Assembly (NCBI RefSeq): GCF_900177765.1
Contig: NZ_FXWI01000003.1
Location: 248,001 to 312,000 of the forward strand
Source: Agreia sp. VKM Ac-1783
Lineage (GTDB): Bacteria > Actinomycetota > Actinomycetes > Actinomycetales > Microbacteriaceae
Direction: 5' to 3'
Length of the DNA stretch: 64,000 bases
The position numbers and the translations under genes were made by a program. The notes under the pieces were generated by a model. It saw only the letters and a list, made by a program, of their open reading frames with translations, was not told where the DNA came from and ran no database searches. The stretch's first letter is position 1; the number at the start of each line of letters is the position of its first letter. This document shows positions 1 to 10,965 of the stretch, piece by piece.

Positions 1-74
1 GCGACGGGCTCCGCGTCGCCCGCACGCTCACCGTCGGCTCAGAGCCGGCCTTCCTCGCGGAGACCGGACGATGA
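1..74 (+). CDS. C-terminal end of an upstream gene, probably the zinc ABC transporter permease
   Basis: An open frame enters from the left edge (codons begin at base 3) and ends at the TGA at 72-74, giving a 23-residue tail that ends EPAFLAETGR. The stop overlaps the next start codon as ATGA, so the two genes are translationally coupled in one operon. The next two genes match AztC and AztD, so this is most likely the transporter component that precedes aztC (AztB permease). The fragment carries no diagnostic motif, and the identity rests on context only. Confidence 0.45.
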   Translation, partial: DGLRVARTLTVGSEPAFLAETGR

Positions 75-1006
75 GCGCGATGCGTGCGGCGCAGCTTGCC
101 GTCGGTCTCGCGCTCTCGGCGACGCTCCTCGCCATCACGGGGTGCGCGCAGGCATCCGGTGACGGGGCGGGGGACCGCCCTCTCGTCGTCGTCTCGACGA
201 ACATTTTGGGAGACGTCGTCGATGAGATCGTCGGAGACGAGGCCGAGGTTCTCGTGCTGATGCGGCGCAACGCAGACCCGCACTCCTTCGAGATCTCGGC
301 GAAAGAGGCCGCGCGCATCCAGGATGCGGACCTCATCGTCTCGAACGGTCTGGGGCTCGAAGAGGGGCTGCAGAAGAATCTGGATGCGGCCACGGATGCC
401 GGGGTCCGCTCGATCACGGCCGGCGAGCTCATCGAACCGCTCGAGTACTCGTCGGGCGATGCGGCAGGAGCGCCCGACCCGCACTTCTGGACAGACCCCG
501 AGCGCATGGTCGAGGTGGTCGCCGGAATCGCGGAGGAGCTCGAGAAGACAGACGGCGTCGACGCGTCGGCCATAGCGTCGAACGCGGCCGAGTACATGGC
601 GCGGCTCGACGACCTCGACGCCGAGATGACCGCCGCCTTCGCGGCCATTCCCGGTGAACGCCGACAACTCGTGACGAACCACCACGTGTTCGGCTACCTG
701 GCCGAGCGGTACGACTTCACCGTGATCGGTGCCGTGATTCCCGGCGGCACGACGCTGGCGGCCCCGAGCGCATCCGACCTGGACGACCTGGTCTCCGCCA
801 TCGAGAAGGCAAAAGTCTCGACGATCTTCGCCGACTCGTCGCAGCCTGACCGTCTCGTTCAGGTCCTGGCCGACGAGGCATCCATCGACGTCGACGTGGT
901 CGCGCTTTTCACCGAGTCGCTCGGCGAACCCGGCGAGGGCGCCGACACCTACCTGCAGATGATGCGCTCGAACACCGAGCTCATCGCAACCGGGCTGTCT
1001 CCGTAA
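71..1006 (+). CDS. aztC: Zinc ABC transporter substrate-binding lipoprotein AztC
   Basis: 311 aa. It should bind zinc outside the membrane and hand it to the AztAB importer. Residues 1-25 form a lipoprotein signal with a lipobox ending ITGC, so Cys25 is the likely lipidated residue. The mature part is a cluster A-I metal-binding protein: the ligand set His71 (NADPH), His138 (DPHFW), His204/205 (NHHVF) and Asp255 (ADSSQPD) is spaced as in this family. It lacks the long His/Asp-rich loop of ZnuA, as AztC does. The start at 71 is preferred over Met4 because it overlaps the upstream stop (ATGA). The aztD-like gene follows 35 bp downstream. Family known; zinc rather than manganese specificity is inferred from the aztD partner. 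Confidence 0.82.
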   Translation: MSAMRAAQLAVGLALSATLLAITGCAQASGDGAGDRPLVVVSTNILGDVVDEIVGDEAEVLVLMRRNADPHSFEISAKEAARIQDADLIVSNGLGLEEGLQKNLDAATDAGVRSITAGELIEPLEYSSGDAAGAPDPHFWTDPERMVEVVAGIAEELEKTDGVDASAIASNAAEYMARLDDLDAEMTAAFAAIPGERRQLVTNHHVFGYLAERYDFTVIGAVIPGGTTLAAPSASDLDDLVSAIEKAKVSTIFADSSQPDRLVQVLADEASIDVDVVALFTESLGEPGEGADTYLQMMRSNTELIATGLSP

Positions 1007-1041
1007 GGGACACCTACCCCCCCACCCAAGAAAAGGAAACA

Positions 1042-2268
1042 ATGAAGAATCAGCTCCATCCCGGGCGCATCGCCCTGATCGCGGTCGCCGCATCGGCCCT
1101 GCTCCTCACCGCCTGCGCGACCGACACCGCGCCCGCCCAGACGGCCGGCGCAGCCGCATCCGGATCTGCGCCCAGCCCTCGCGTCTCGCTCACCTACGAC
1201 GGCGGAATCCTCGTGCTCGACGGCACGAGCCTCGACCTCGAGGCCGACCTGCCTCTCGACGGGTTCAACCGCCTCAACTCGGCCGGAGACGGACGCCACG
1301 TTCTCGTGTCGACGACAGACGGGTTCCGGGTTCTCGACACGGGAACGTGGACGGCCGATGGCGCCTCGCAGACTGCTGAGCCCGAGCTCACCGATCTGAC
1401 GTTCGACGCCCCGACGCCCGGCCACGTCGTGCGGCACGGAGACAAGACGATCCTCTTCTCCGACGGCACGGGCGACACCACGATCTTCGACACGGCGGCG
1501 CTGCTGAACGCGGGCGATGACGGGCTGCCCGAGACCGAGGTCGTTCCGGCGCCCGCCGCCCACCACGGTGTGTCGATCGAGTTGGAAGACGGAACTCTGC
1601 TGACCACGATCGGCACGTCTGAGGGGCGCAGCGGAGTGCGGGTGCTCGACGAGTCGCGCACCGAGATCGCCCGCAACGAGGAGTGCCCCTCGGTGCACGG
1701 CGAGGGCACGGTCAAGAACGAGACCGCGGTCTTCGGATGCTCCGATGGCGTGCTGGTCTACGAGGGTGGAGAGTTCACCAAGATCCAGGCGCCGGATGCC
1801 TACGGCCGCACCGGTAACCAGTACGTCACCGAGACCTCCTCGATCGCCGTCGGCGACTACAACTCCGATCCCGACCGCGAGGGCGTTCTGCTCGAGCAGT
1901 TGACCCTGGTCGACACTGTCGCCAAGACGATGAAGATCGTCACGCTGCCCGATGGGGCCGGCTACACCTGGCGCGACGTTGCTCGCGGGCCGAGCGACGA
2001 GGCGATCATTCTGGGCTCCGACGGCGCGCTGCACGTGCTCGACCCCGAGACCGGTGAGTTCGGCGCAAGCTACCCGGTGATCGGCGCCTGGGAGGGTCCG
2101 ACCGAGTGGCAGGACGCGCATCCGGCACTCGTCGTTCAGGGTGACACCGCCTACGTCACCGAGCCGGCGATGAAGAAGATCTTCGCCGTCGACGTCAAGA
2201 CAGGCGAGGTGGTCGCGAACGCTTCGCTGCCCGGCACCCCCAACGAGATCGCGGTGGTCACGGGCTAG
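1042..2268 (+). CDS. aztD: Zinc metallochaperone AztD-like lipoprotein
   Basis: 408 aa. AztD proteins are extracytoplasmic zinc chaperones that pass zinc to AztC. The first 25 residues are a lipoprotein signal with lipobox LLTAC. The rest is made of repeated short beta-strand units (DGGILVLDGTSL, DGFRVLDTGTW, DGALHVLDPETG, AVDVKTGEVVANASLPG), the pattern of a beta-propeller, the fold known for AztD. An A-rich purine Shine-Dalgarno (AAGAAAAGGAAAC) lies just before the ATG. It is co-directional with aztC at a 35-bp gap and is followed by a strong hairpin, so it is the last gene of the zinc operon. Zur control would be expected, but the operon promoter is outside the window. Confidence 0.78.
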   Translation: MKNQLHPGRIALIAVAASALLLTACATDTAPAQTAGAAASGSAPSPRVSLTYDGGILVLDGTSLDLEADLPLDGFNRLNSAGDGRHVLVSTTDGFRVLDTGTWTADGASQTAEPELTDLTFDAPTPGHVVRHGDKTILFSDGTGDTTIFDTAALLNAGDDGLPETEVVPAPAAHHGVSIELEDGTLLTTIGTSEGRSGVRVLDESRTEIARNEECPSVHGEGTVKNETAVFGCSDGVLVYEGGEFTKIQAPDAYGRTGNQYVTETSSIAVGDYNSDPDREGVLLEQLTLVDTVAKTMKIVTLPDGAGYTWRDVARGPSDEAIILGSDGALHVLDPETGEFGASYPVIGAWEGPTEWQDAHPALVVQGDTAYVTEPAMKKIFAVDVKTGEVVANASLPGTPNEIAVVTG

Positions 2269-2276
2269 TGCTGCAC

Positions 2277-2311
2277 GTGTTGCCGGTTCGGGTCAACCGA
2301 ACCGGCAACAC
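2277..2311 (+). terminator. Hairpin terminator after aztD
   Basis: A perfect 15-bp stem, GTGTTGCCGGTTCGG at 2277-2291 and its complement at 2297-2311, closes a 5-nt loop starting 9 bases after the aztD stop. There is no U-tract, as is common in high-GC actinobacteria. It lies between aztD (+) and the convergent VOC gene (-), so it may work in both directions. Confidence 0.8.
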
Positions 2312-2335
2312 GAGCTCGTCACGTCGCTCGGAGCG

Positions 2336-2683
2336 TCATCTCGCGGAGAGGACGCAGAACTCGTTGCCCTCGGGGTCGGCGAGCACGACCCACGTCTCTT
2401 CGCCCTGGCCTACGTCGGCACGGGTTGCGCCCATCGCGACGAGGCGGTCCACCTCGGCTGCCTGGTCGTCGGGCACGAAGTCGAGGTGGAGGCGGTTCTT
2501 CATCGACTTCGTCTCGGGCACGTTCAGGAACAGCAGCGTCGGTCCGGCGCCGCTCGGGTTGCGAATCTCGATGTCTTCGTCGTTCTCGTCGATGATCTGC
2601 CAGCCCAGGGCATCCGCCCACCAGTGGCCCTGCGCGACGAAGTCTTCGCAGTCGATCACGACCTGTTCCCATGCGAGTGTCAT
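2336..2683 (-). CDS. VOC (glyoxalase/bleomycin-resistance fold) family protein
   Basis: 115 aa, a single VOC domain of about the usual length. Paired beta-alpha-beta-beta-beta modules are visible: an N-terminal half ending in LLFLNVPE and a C-terminal half starting at NRLHLDFV and ending DPEGNEFCVL. His66 and the Glu in NEFCVL are at the classic VOC metal-ligand positions. The substrate cannot be told. The start is supported by a TATCGT -10 element at 2690-2695 of the minus strand, exactly 6 nt from the ATG, which implies a leaderless mRNA. It is a single gene, convergent with aztD. Confidence 0.8.
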   Translation of the reverse strand: MTLAWEQVVIDCEDFVAQGHWWADALGWQIIDENDEDIEIRNPSGAGPTLLFLNVPETKSMKNRLHLDFVPDDQAAEVDRLVAMGATRADVGQGEETWVVLADPEGNEFCVLSAR

Positions 2684-2760
2684 GCCCCGACGATACGACT
2701 ACGCGATGCGGCCGGGGTAGCCCCCTGACGTGGCCCGGGTCGTGTGGCTAGGCTTCGGTC

Positions 2761-3612
2761 ATGACTGACTTCGTGACATCGGCAGACGGCACACGCATCG
2801 CATATGACCGGCTCGGCACCGGCGCGCTCGCCATCATCCTGGTCGGCAGCGCCATGAACTATCGGGCCTTCGACCCCACCTCGGCGCACATCGCGACCCA
2901 GCTGGCGGATCAGGGCTTCTCGGTCATCAACTACGACAGGCGCGGTCGTGGCGAGAGCGGAGACACCCTTCCCTACTCGGTGGAGCGCGAGGTCGACGAC
3001 ATCGCGGCCCTGCTCGATGTACTCCAGGGGCCAGCGGCTCTCTACGGCAATTCATCGGGCGGTGCACTGGCGCTCTGGGCCGCAGCGACGCCCGGAGTCG
3101 GCGAACGCATCACGGGCCTCGCGCTCTTCGAGGTGCCGCTGACTCTCGAGGGCGAGGGCGACGATGGGGTCGAGCTGCGCACGATGAACGAGCTCGTGGA
3201 GTCGGGTGATCGCGGCGCGGTCGTCGAATACTTCATGCGGAACATGCCACCGCAGTGGCTTGAGGGTGCCAAGTCGTCTGCGGCGTGGCCAGGGATGCTC
3301 GCCATCGCGCACACCCTCGCCTATGACGTCGCCATTCTCGACAAAGCGGACCATTCGGCGTGGGCCGAGCAGTGGGCATCCGTCACTCAGCCTGTGCTGG
3401 CGATGGTGGGCGAAGAGACGCAGCCGATCTTCCCTCCGGCGGCCGAGGCCCTGGCCAGGGCGCTGCCGAACGCGAGCGCGGTCGAGATCGACGCGGCGAA
3501 CCACAGCGTGCGCCCCGAGGTGATGGCGGCGCTGCTCGGCGGCTTCCTCACCGGGCACGAGGAACTGGCGACGTTCGCCGAGTATCCTGACGAGCCGAAG
3601 CAGCAGGTGTAG
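2761..3612 (+). CDS. Alpha/beta hydrolase
   Basis: 283 aa, a complete alpha/beta-hydrolase fold. The nucleophile elbow is G96-N-S98-S-G100, the oxyanion region lies near VGSAMNYRAF, the YDRRGRGES motif follows the third strand, and the catalytic His is in NHSV (H248). Such proteins hydrolyse esters or related bonds; the substrate is unknown. A -10 element TAGGCT at 2749-2754 with a CTGACG -35 candidate at 2725-2730 sits 6 nt before the ATG, so the transcript should be leaderless. It stands alone. Confidence 0.82.
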   Translation: MTDFVTSADGTRIAYDRLGTGALAIILVGSAMNYRAFDPTSAHIATQLADQGFSVINYDRRGRGESGDTLPYSVEREVDDIAALLDVLQGPAALYGNSSGGALALWAAATPGVGERITGLALFEVPLTLEGEGDDGVELRTMNELVESGDRGAVVEYFMRNMPPQWLEGAKSSAAWPGMLAIAHTLAYDVAILDKADHSAWAEQWASVTQPVLAMVGEETQPIFPPAAEALARALPNASAVEIDAANHSVRPEVMAALLGGFLTGHEELATFAEYPDEPKQQV

Positions 3613-3634
3613 CGCTCACGTCCGGCGATCGGTC

Positions 3635-3748
3635 TCAACGCTGACCGCGGAACAGGCGCAGCAGCACGATCACCGAGATTGCGGCGATCGCGATTCCGGC
3701 CAGGCCCAGCAGGCCGAGGTAGATGGCTTCGAGCCAGGTGTAGTCCAT
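3635..3748 (-). CDS. Small single-span membrane protein (37 aa)
   Basis: A 37-codon frame starting MDYTWLEAIY and ending LFRGQR. Residues 9-31 are a continuous hydrophobic stretch, followed by a positive C-terminus (R31, R34, R37), so one transmembrane helix with the C-terminus inside is predicted. Its ATG overlaps the stop of an 11-codon upstream ORF (TGATG), and the pair has its own promoter-like element. The length resembles small subunits such as KdpF or MetS, but the sequence matches none I recognise. Function unknown. Being real is supported by the coupling and the promoter, not by homology. Confidence 0.55.
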   Translation of the reverse strand: MDYTWLEAIYLGLLGLAGIAIAAISVIVLLRLFRGQR

Positions 3749-3783
3749 CAGATCTGCTCGCGGAGGTCGGCGTCGTTGCTCAT
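3748..3783 (-). CDS. 11-aa leaderless upstream peptide
   Basis: ATG at 3783 followed by 10 codons (MSNDADLREQI) and TGA overlapping the next ATG as TGATG. A TAGCGT -10 hexamer lies 7 nt before this ATG, the spacing of leaderless starts seen all over the window. The likely role is to load ribosomes on the leaderless mRNA and pass them to the small membrane protein. The product itself may be non-functional. Confidence 0.45.
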   Translation of the reverse strand: MSNDADLREQI

Positions 3784-3790
3784 GCAGGCG

Positions 3791-3796
3791 ACGCTA
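3791..3796 (-). promoter_or_regulatory. -10 element of the micro-operon
   Basis: TAGCGT read on the minus strand, 7 nt from the ATG of the 11-aa ORF, so transcription would begin at or next to the start codon. The 3613-3854 stretch otherwise holds only the two small ORFs. Confidence 0.5.
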
Positions 3797-3854
3797 CTCC
3801 GCCCGGCGTCGCAGGTCTGGCCGGTTGACTTCTTCGCCTCATCGGGTCGTGTGT

Positions 3855-4367
3855 TCACGGCGCGATCGTCAAGCCGCTGAAGTGATGGTCGAAGACCAGG
3901 CTTGTTCGGGTCGATGCGACGGCCGGATGCGCCGACAGATTGTCGAGCACGAAGTCGCGCACGGCGGCGCTGTCGCGCACGGCGACGTGGATGATGAAGT
4001 CCTCCGCCCCTCCGAGAAAGTACAACTGCACCACTTCGGGGAACTGCCTGATCTCCTCGCCGAGTTCCATCATGAGGTTGCGGGCGCCCGCCCTGATCGT
4101 GACACTGATGAGCGCTTGCAGGCTCAGGCCCACCGCGGAGGGTTCGACGTTTGCGGTGAATCCGGTGATCACCCCGCGCGCGACGAGCGACTTCACCCGG
4201 GCGACGCAGGTCGAGGCCGCAATGCCCACGAGCTCGGCGAGGCGATTGTTCGGCACGCGCGCGTTCGCCCTCAGGATGCGCAGGATCTCACGATCGATCT
4301 CGTCGAGTTCGGCGGGTGCCTGTGCGGCGCGACGATCATTCGACGGGGTCTTCGCTGGAACGGCCAT
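3855..4367 (-). CDS. Lrp/AsnC family transcriptional regulator
   Basis: 170 aa. An N-terminal AsnC-type helix-turn-helix (about residues 25-70, DREILRILRANARVPNNRLA) is followed by a RAM/effector domain (about 85-165) with the alpha-beta sandwich typical of Lrp proteins. It is transcribed divergently from ald with 149 bp between the start codons. In mycobacteria an Lrp-type protein (AldR) next to ald controls alanine dehydrogenase in response to amino acids. The arrangement here suggests the same job and autoregulation; the effector is not visible. Confidence 0.85.
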   Translation of the reverse strand: MAVPAKTPSNDRRAAQAPAELDEIDREILRILRANARVPNNRLAELVGIAASTCVARVKSLVARGVITGFTANVEPSAVGLSLQALISVTIRAGARNLMMELGEEIRQFPEVVQLYFLGGAEDFIIHVAVRDSAAVRDFVLDNLSAHPAVASTRTSLVFDHHFSGLTIAP

Positions 4368-4384
4368 GAGTGAACTATTTCACG

Positions 4385-4464
4385 ACTTTCCGCTCTTCTG
4401 CCGACGATTCTGCGGTTCTGCGTCGTTACTGGTGAACTTTGGAAAGTATTGGGCCAGAACTTTC
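4385..4464. promoter_or_regulatory. Candidate Lrp/AldR boxes between lrp and ald
   Basis: The word ACTTT(C) occurs at 4385, 4436 and 4459, and AAAGT at 4443-4447. These make two inverted repeats: ACTTT-GG-AAAGT (4436-4447) and GAAAGT-N11-ACTTTC (4442-4464). Clustered, helically phased half-sites in a divergent lrp/ald region are what Lrp-family binding predicts. Confidence 0.5.
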
Positions 4465-4516
4465 GGTACTCGCTGCGCTCCTGCGGCGGCGCGTGCCGCC
4501 GACGAATGGAGCTGTC

Positions 4517-5632
4517 ATGCACATCGGAGTGCCCACAGAGGTCAAGAACAACGAGAACAGGGTGGCGGCGACCCCGGCCGGGGTGTTCGAGCTCGTGCGG
4601 CGCGGCCACTCGGTCGTCGTGCAGCGCGGTGCCGGACTCGGCTCGCGCATCAGCGACGAGCAGTACGTCGAGGCCGGTGCCACGATCGCGGACACCGCCG
4701 ACGAGGTCTGGGCGGGCGCCGAGCTGGTGCTCAAGGTCAAGGAGCCGATCGCCGAGGAGTTCGGGCGCATGCGGGCCGGCCAGACTCTGTTCACCTACCT
4801 CCACCTGGCCGCATCCAGAGCCTGCGCCGACGCGCTGCTCGCCGCCGGAACAACCGGCATCGCCTACGAGACGGTGCAACTCGCCGATCGCTCGCTGCCC
4901 CTGTTGCAGCCGATGAGCGAGGTCGCCGGTCGGCTGTCGACCCAGGTCGGCGCCTATCACCTCATGAGCGCGGCGGGCGGGCGCGGGATGCTGCTCGGCG
5001 GCGTTCCCGGAACCCCGAAGGCGAAGGTCGTCGTGATCGGCGGCGGCGTCGCGGGCGAGCACGCTGCGGCCAACGCAGTCGGCATGGGAGCGGACGTCAC
5101 GATCATCGACCTCTCGATTCCGCGGTTGCGCGAGCTCGAGATCCGCTTCGGGGGAGCCGTGCAGACGCGCAGTTCATCGGCCTACGAGATCGCCGCGCAG
5201 GTGAAGGAGGCCGACCTCGTGATCGGCTCTGTGCTCATTCCCGGAGCACAGGCTCCGAAGCTCGTGACCGACGCGATGGTGGCGACGATGAAGCCGGGCA
5301 GCGTGCTGGTCGACATCGCCATCGACCAGGGCGGATGCTTCGAGGGGTCGCACCCCACAACGCACGACGACCCCGTCTTCGCGGTGCACGACACCGTCTA
5401 TTACTGCGTGGCGAACATGCCCGGGGCCGTACCCGAGACATCCACCTGGGCGCTCACCAACGCGACCCTGCCCTACGTCGTGGCCCTCGCCGACAAGGGA
5501 TGGACCCGCGCGCTGGCCGACGACCCGGCGCTGGCGAAGGGCCTCAACACGCACGAGGGGCGCGTCTACAACGCCGGCGTCGCCGCCGCTCTGGATGTCG
5601 TGGGTCACGACGTTCGGGAACTGCTCGTCTGA
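4517..5632 (+). CDS. ald: Alanine dehydrogenase
   Basis: 371 aa, the standard length. It catalyses NAD-dependent deamination of L-alanine to pyruvate and ammonia, and the reverse, in the cytoplasm. The start [10 protein letters not shown] matches the family N-terminus; Arg15 and the Lys of VKEPI (near 75) are the pyruvate-binding residues, and His96 lies in FTYLHLA. The NAD fold follows at [14 protein letters not shown] (about 170-185), and ending [10 protein letters not shown] is also typical. An in-frame upstream extension exists but is not conserved-looking. It diverges from the Lrp-type gene, its probable regulator. Confidence 0.95.
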   Translation: MHIGVPTEVKNNENRVAATPAGVFELVRRGHSVVVQRGAGLGSRISDEQYVEAGATIADTADEVWAGAELVLKVKEPIAEEFGRMRAGQTLFTYLHLAASRACADALLAAGTTGIAYETVQLADRSLPLLQPMSEVAGRLSTQVGAYHLMSAAGGRGMLLGGVPGTPKAKVVVIGGGVAGEHAAANAVGMGADVTIIDLSIPRLRELEIRFGGAVQTRSSSAYEIAAQVKEADLVIGSVLIPGAQAPKLVTDAMVATMKPGSVLVDIAIDQGGCFEGSHPTTHDDPVFAVHDTVYYCVANMPGAVPETSTWALTNATLPYVVALADKGWTRALADDPALAKGLNTHEGRVYNAGVAAALDVVGHDVRELLV

Positions 5633-5698
5633 GGCGCGCGGGCTGAGGCAGACATGCTCGCGGCGATCGATGTCGGCGGGCCGCTATAGCGTTGATGC

Positions 5699-6906
5699 AT
5701 GCGCATCCTGCACACCTCCGACTGGCACATCGGGCGAACGTTCCACGGGCACTCGACCCTCGAGAAGCTCGGCACCGTGCTCGATGCGCTGGCCGCGATC
5801 GTGCGCGAGAAGGCGGTCGACGTCGTCGTCGTGGCGGGTGACGTCTTCGATTCGGCGACTCCCGCGCGTGAGTCGTTCGACGTGCTCAGCGGGGCCATCC
5901 GGCAGATCCGCGAGGCGGGCGCCTACGTCGTCATCACCAGCGGAAACCACGATTCGGCCACGAGGCTCGGCTTCCAGAGCGAGTGGGCCGGATTAGCGGG
6001 CATCCACGTCATCACGCGACCCGAGCATTTCGACGAGCCCGTGGTCATCGACGACGCCTACGGCCCGGTGCTGTTCTACGGCATCCCCTACCTCGAGCCC
6101 GCACTGGTGCGGCATCTCTACCCGGGCGTCGAGATGCGACGCCACGCCCAGGTGCTCGGGTACGCGATGCAGCGCATCCGCGACGACATCGCCCGACGAG
6201 ACGGAGCCCGGTCCGTGGTGCTGTCGCACGCGTTCGTGGTCAATGTTCCGGCTGCCAGTGCCAGTGCCAGTGCCAACGCGAGTGCCAGTGCCGCGGCGTC
6301 GAGCGAGGCCAGCGATGTCGAGCGCGACATCACGGCCGGCGGCCTCGACCTGGTCTCGGTCGACGTGTTCGACGGACCCGACTATGTGGCGCTGGGGCAC
6401 ATCCACGGCCGATCGACGCTCACCCCGGCCATCCGCTATTCGGGGGCGCCGTTGCACTACTCGTTCGGCGAGGCCACCAAGCCGCGTGGTGCGTGGCTCG
6501 TCGAGCTCGACGCAGGCGGGCTCGATTCTGTCGAATGGATAGAGCTTCCTGTTCCTCGGCCACTCACGGTGCTCACGGGCGAGCTGGCCGAGCTGCTCGC
6601 AGACCCGGCCTACGCCGCTGCAGAGAGTCATTTCGTTTCTGTTGTACTGACCGATCAGGTGCGTCCGATCGACGGCATGCGCCGCATCCAGACGCGGTTC
6701 CCCCATGCCGTCGCCCTCACCCATCAGCCCGCCATCGTGGCCGAGCTGCCAGCGGCCAGTTATCGCGAGCGACTGCACGCCCGCTCCGACAGCGAGGTCG
6801 TCGCCGGCTTCCTCGAATTCGTGCGCAACGGCGCGGGGCCCACCGACGCCGAGAGCGAGTTGATCGTCGAGGTCATCGCAGAGCAGGCCGCTCAGGAGTC
6901 GACCGC

Positions 6907-6910
<4 letters not shown>
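5699..6910 (+). CDS. sbcD: Nuclease SbcCD subunit D
   Basis: 403 aa, Mre11-type metallophosphoesterase. With SbcC it cleaves DNA hairpins and ends. Motifs in order: HTSDWHIGR (residues 5-13), AGDVFDS, TSGNHDSATR, SHAFV and GHIHG supply the two-metal site. Between SHAFV and the next strand there is an Ala/Ser-only stretch at about residues 185-207, encoded by near-perfect AGTGCC hexamer repeats (6254-6291), which looks like a variable loop insertion. A TATAGC -10 lies 8 nt before the ATG. Its stop overlaps the sbcC start (GTGA). Confidence 0.95.
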
Positions 6911-10017
<3,107 letters not shown>

Positions 10018-10081
10018 CGACGAACAGATAGCGCGGCCGTTCCGCTCTGAACCCAGCGCCTGGTTCTGTCACGATAAGCAC

Positions 10082-10939
10082 ATGACAGATGCGAGCACCG
10101 CACTCAAGTACACGGCGTTTGCCGACGCACCCGGCGGGGGAAATCCGGCCGGGATCGTGCTCGACGCGTCGCAGCTCGGCGATGCCGAGATGCAAGCAAT
10201 CGCAGCCGAGATAGGGTTCGCCGAGACCGCCTTCATCACCGAACAGAGTGTGGCGGGCGACGATCGACGTCTGCGGGTGCGCTACTTCTCGCCCCTGGCG
10301 GAGGTTCCCTTCTGTGGCCACGCGACCGTGGCCACAGCGGTTGCACTCGCGCATCGAGACGGGGTGGGCGACGTCGTGTTCGAGACGCCCGTAGGACCGG
10401 TCACGATCACCACAGCATCGGCCGATGGGGCGATCACGGCAGCGTTCACGAGTGTCGAGCCATCGATCGAGCCCTTCGACGAAGGCGTCCTCGAAACACT
10501 GCTCGGCCTTCTCTCGACGTCGCTCGATCGTCTCGACCCCGCCTACCCGCCGCGTGTCTCGTTCGCGGGCAACAGGCATCCGATCATCGTCTTCACCGAC
10601 CGAGCCGAATTCGACTCGTTCTCATTCGACCCCGAGGCGATGAGGTCGCTGATGGCCGAGCAGGGGTGGACCGGCACCGTGACGACGATCTTCCGTTCGG
10701 GTGCCAGCGAATACGACAGCCGCAATCTCTTTCCGGTGGGAACGATCACCGAAGACCCGGCGACCGGCTCCGCGGCGGCCGCGTTCGGCGGATACCTGCG
10801 CGCGCTCGGGCTGGTCGAGACGCCGGTCGAGATCGAGCTCACCCAGGGCTCGCACATCGGTCGACCCAGCAGGCTCTCGGTGCGCATCCCCGAGACGGGC
10901 GGCATCGTGGTGACGGGAACGGCCACGCCGATCGCTTGA
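10082..10939 (+). CDS. PhzF family isomerase-like protein
   Basis: 285 aa, two PhzF half-domains. Recognisable motifs are GGGNPAGIVLD near residue 20, GFAETAFI with the conserved catalytic-type Glu, FSPLAEVPFCGHATVA (about 75-90), and EDPATGSAAAAFGGYL in the second half. Members isomerise small metabolites; most have no known substrate. It is a single gene, convergent with the following lipoprotein gene. No phenazine genes are nearby, so a phenazine role is not supported. Confidence 0.85.
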   Translation: MTDASTALKYTAFADAPGGGNPAGIVLDASQLGDAEMQAIAAEIGFAETAFITEQSVAGDDRRLRVRYFSPLAEVPFCGHATVATAVALAHRDGVGDVVFETPVGPVTITTASADGAITAAFTSVEPSIEPFDEGVLETLLGLLSTSLDRLDPAYPPRVSFAGNRHPIIVFTDRAEFDSFSFDPEAMRSLMAEQGWTGTVTTIFRSGASEYDSRNLFPVGTITEDPATGSAAAAFGGYLRALGLVETPVEIELTQGSHIGRPSRLSVRIPETGGIVVTGTATPIA

Positions 10940-10965
10940 GCGCACCGGGATGAGGCCGCTGCCGG

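Noticed and set aside
949-2121. A 390-codon minus-strand frame over aztC/aztD
   Set aside because: Shadow of two clearly identified lipoprotein genes.
10082-10939. Phenazine biosynthesis gene phzF
   Set aside because: Only the fold is supported; no other phenazine genes are nearby, so the specific role is not claimed.
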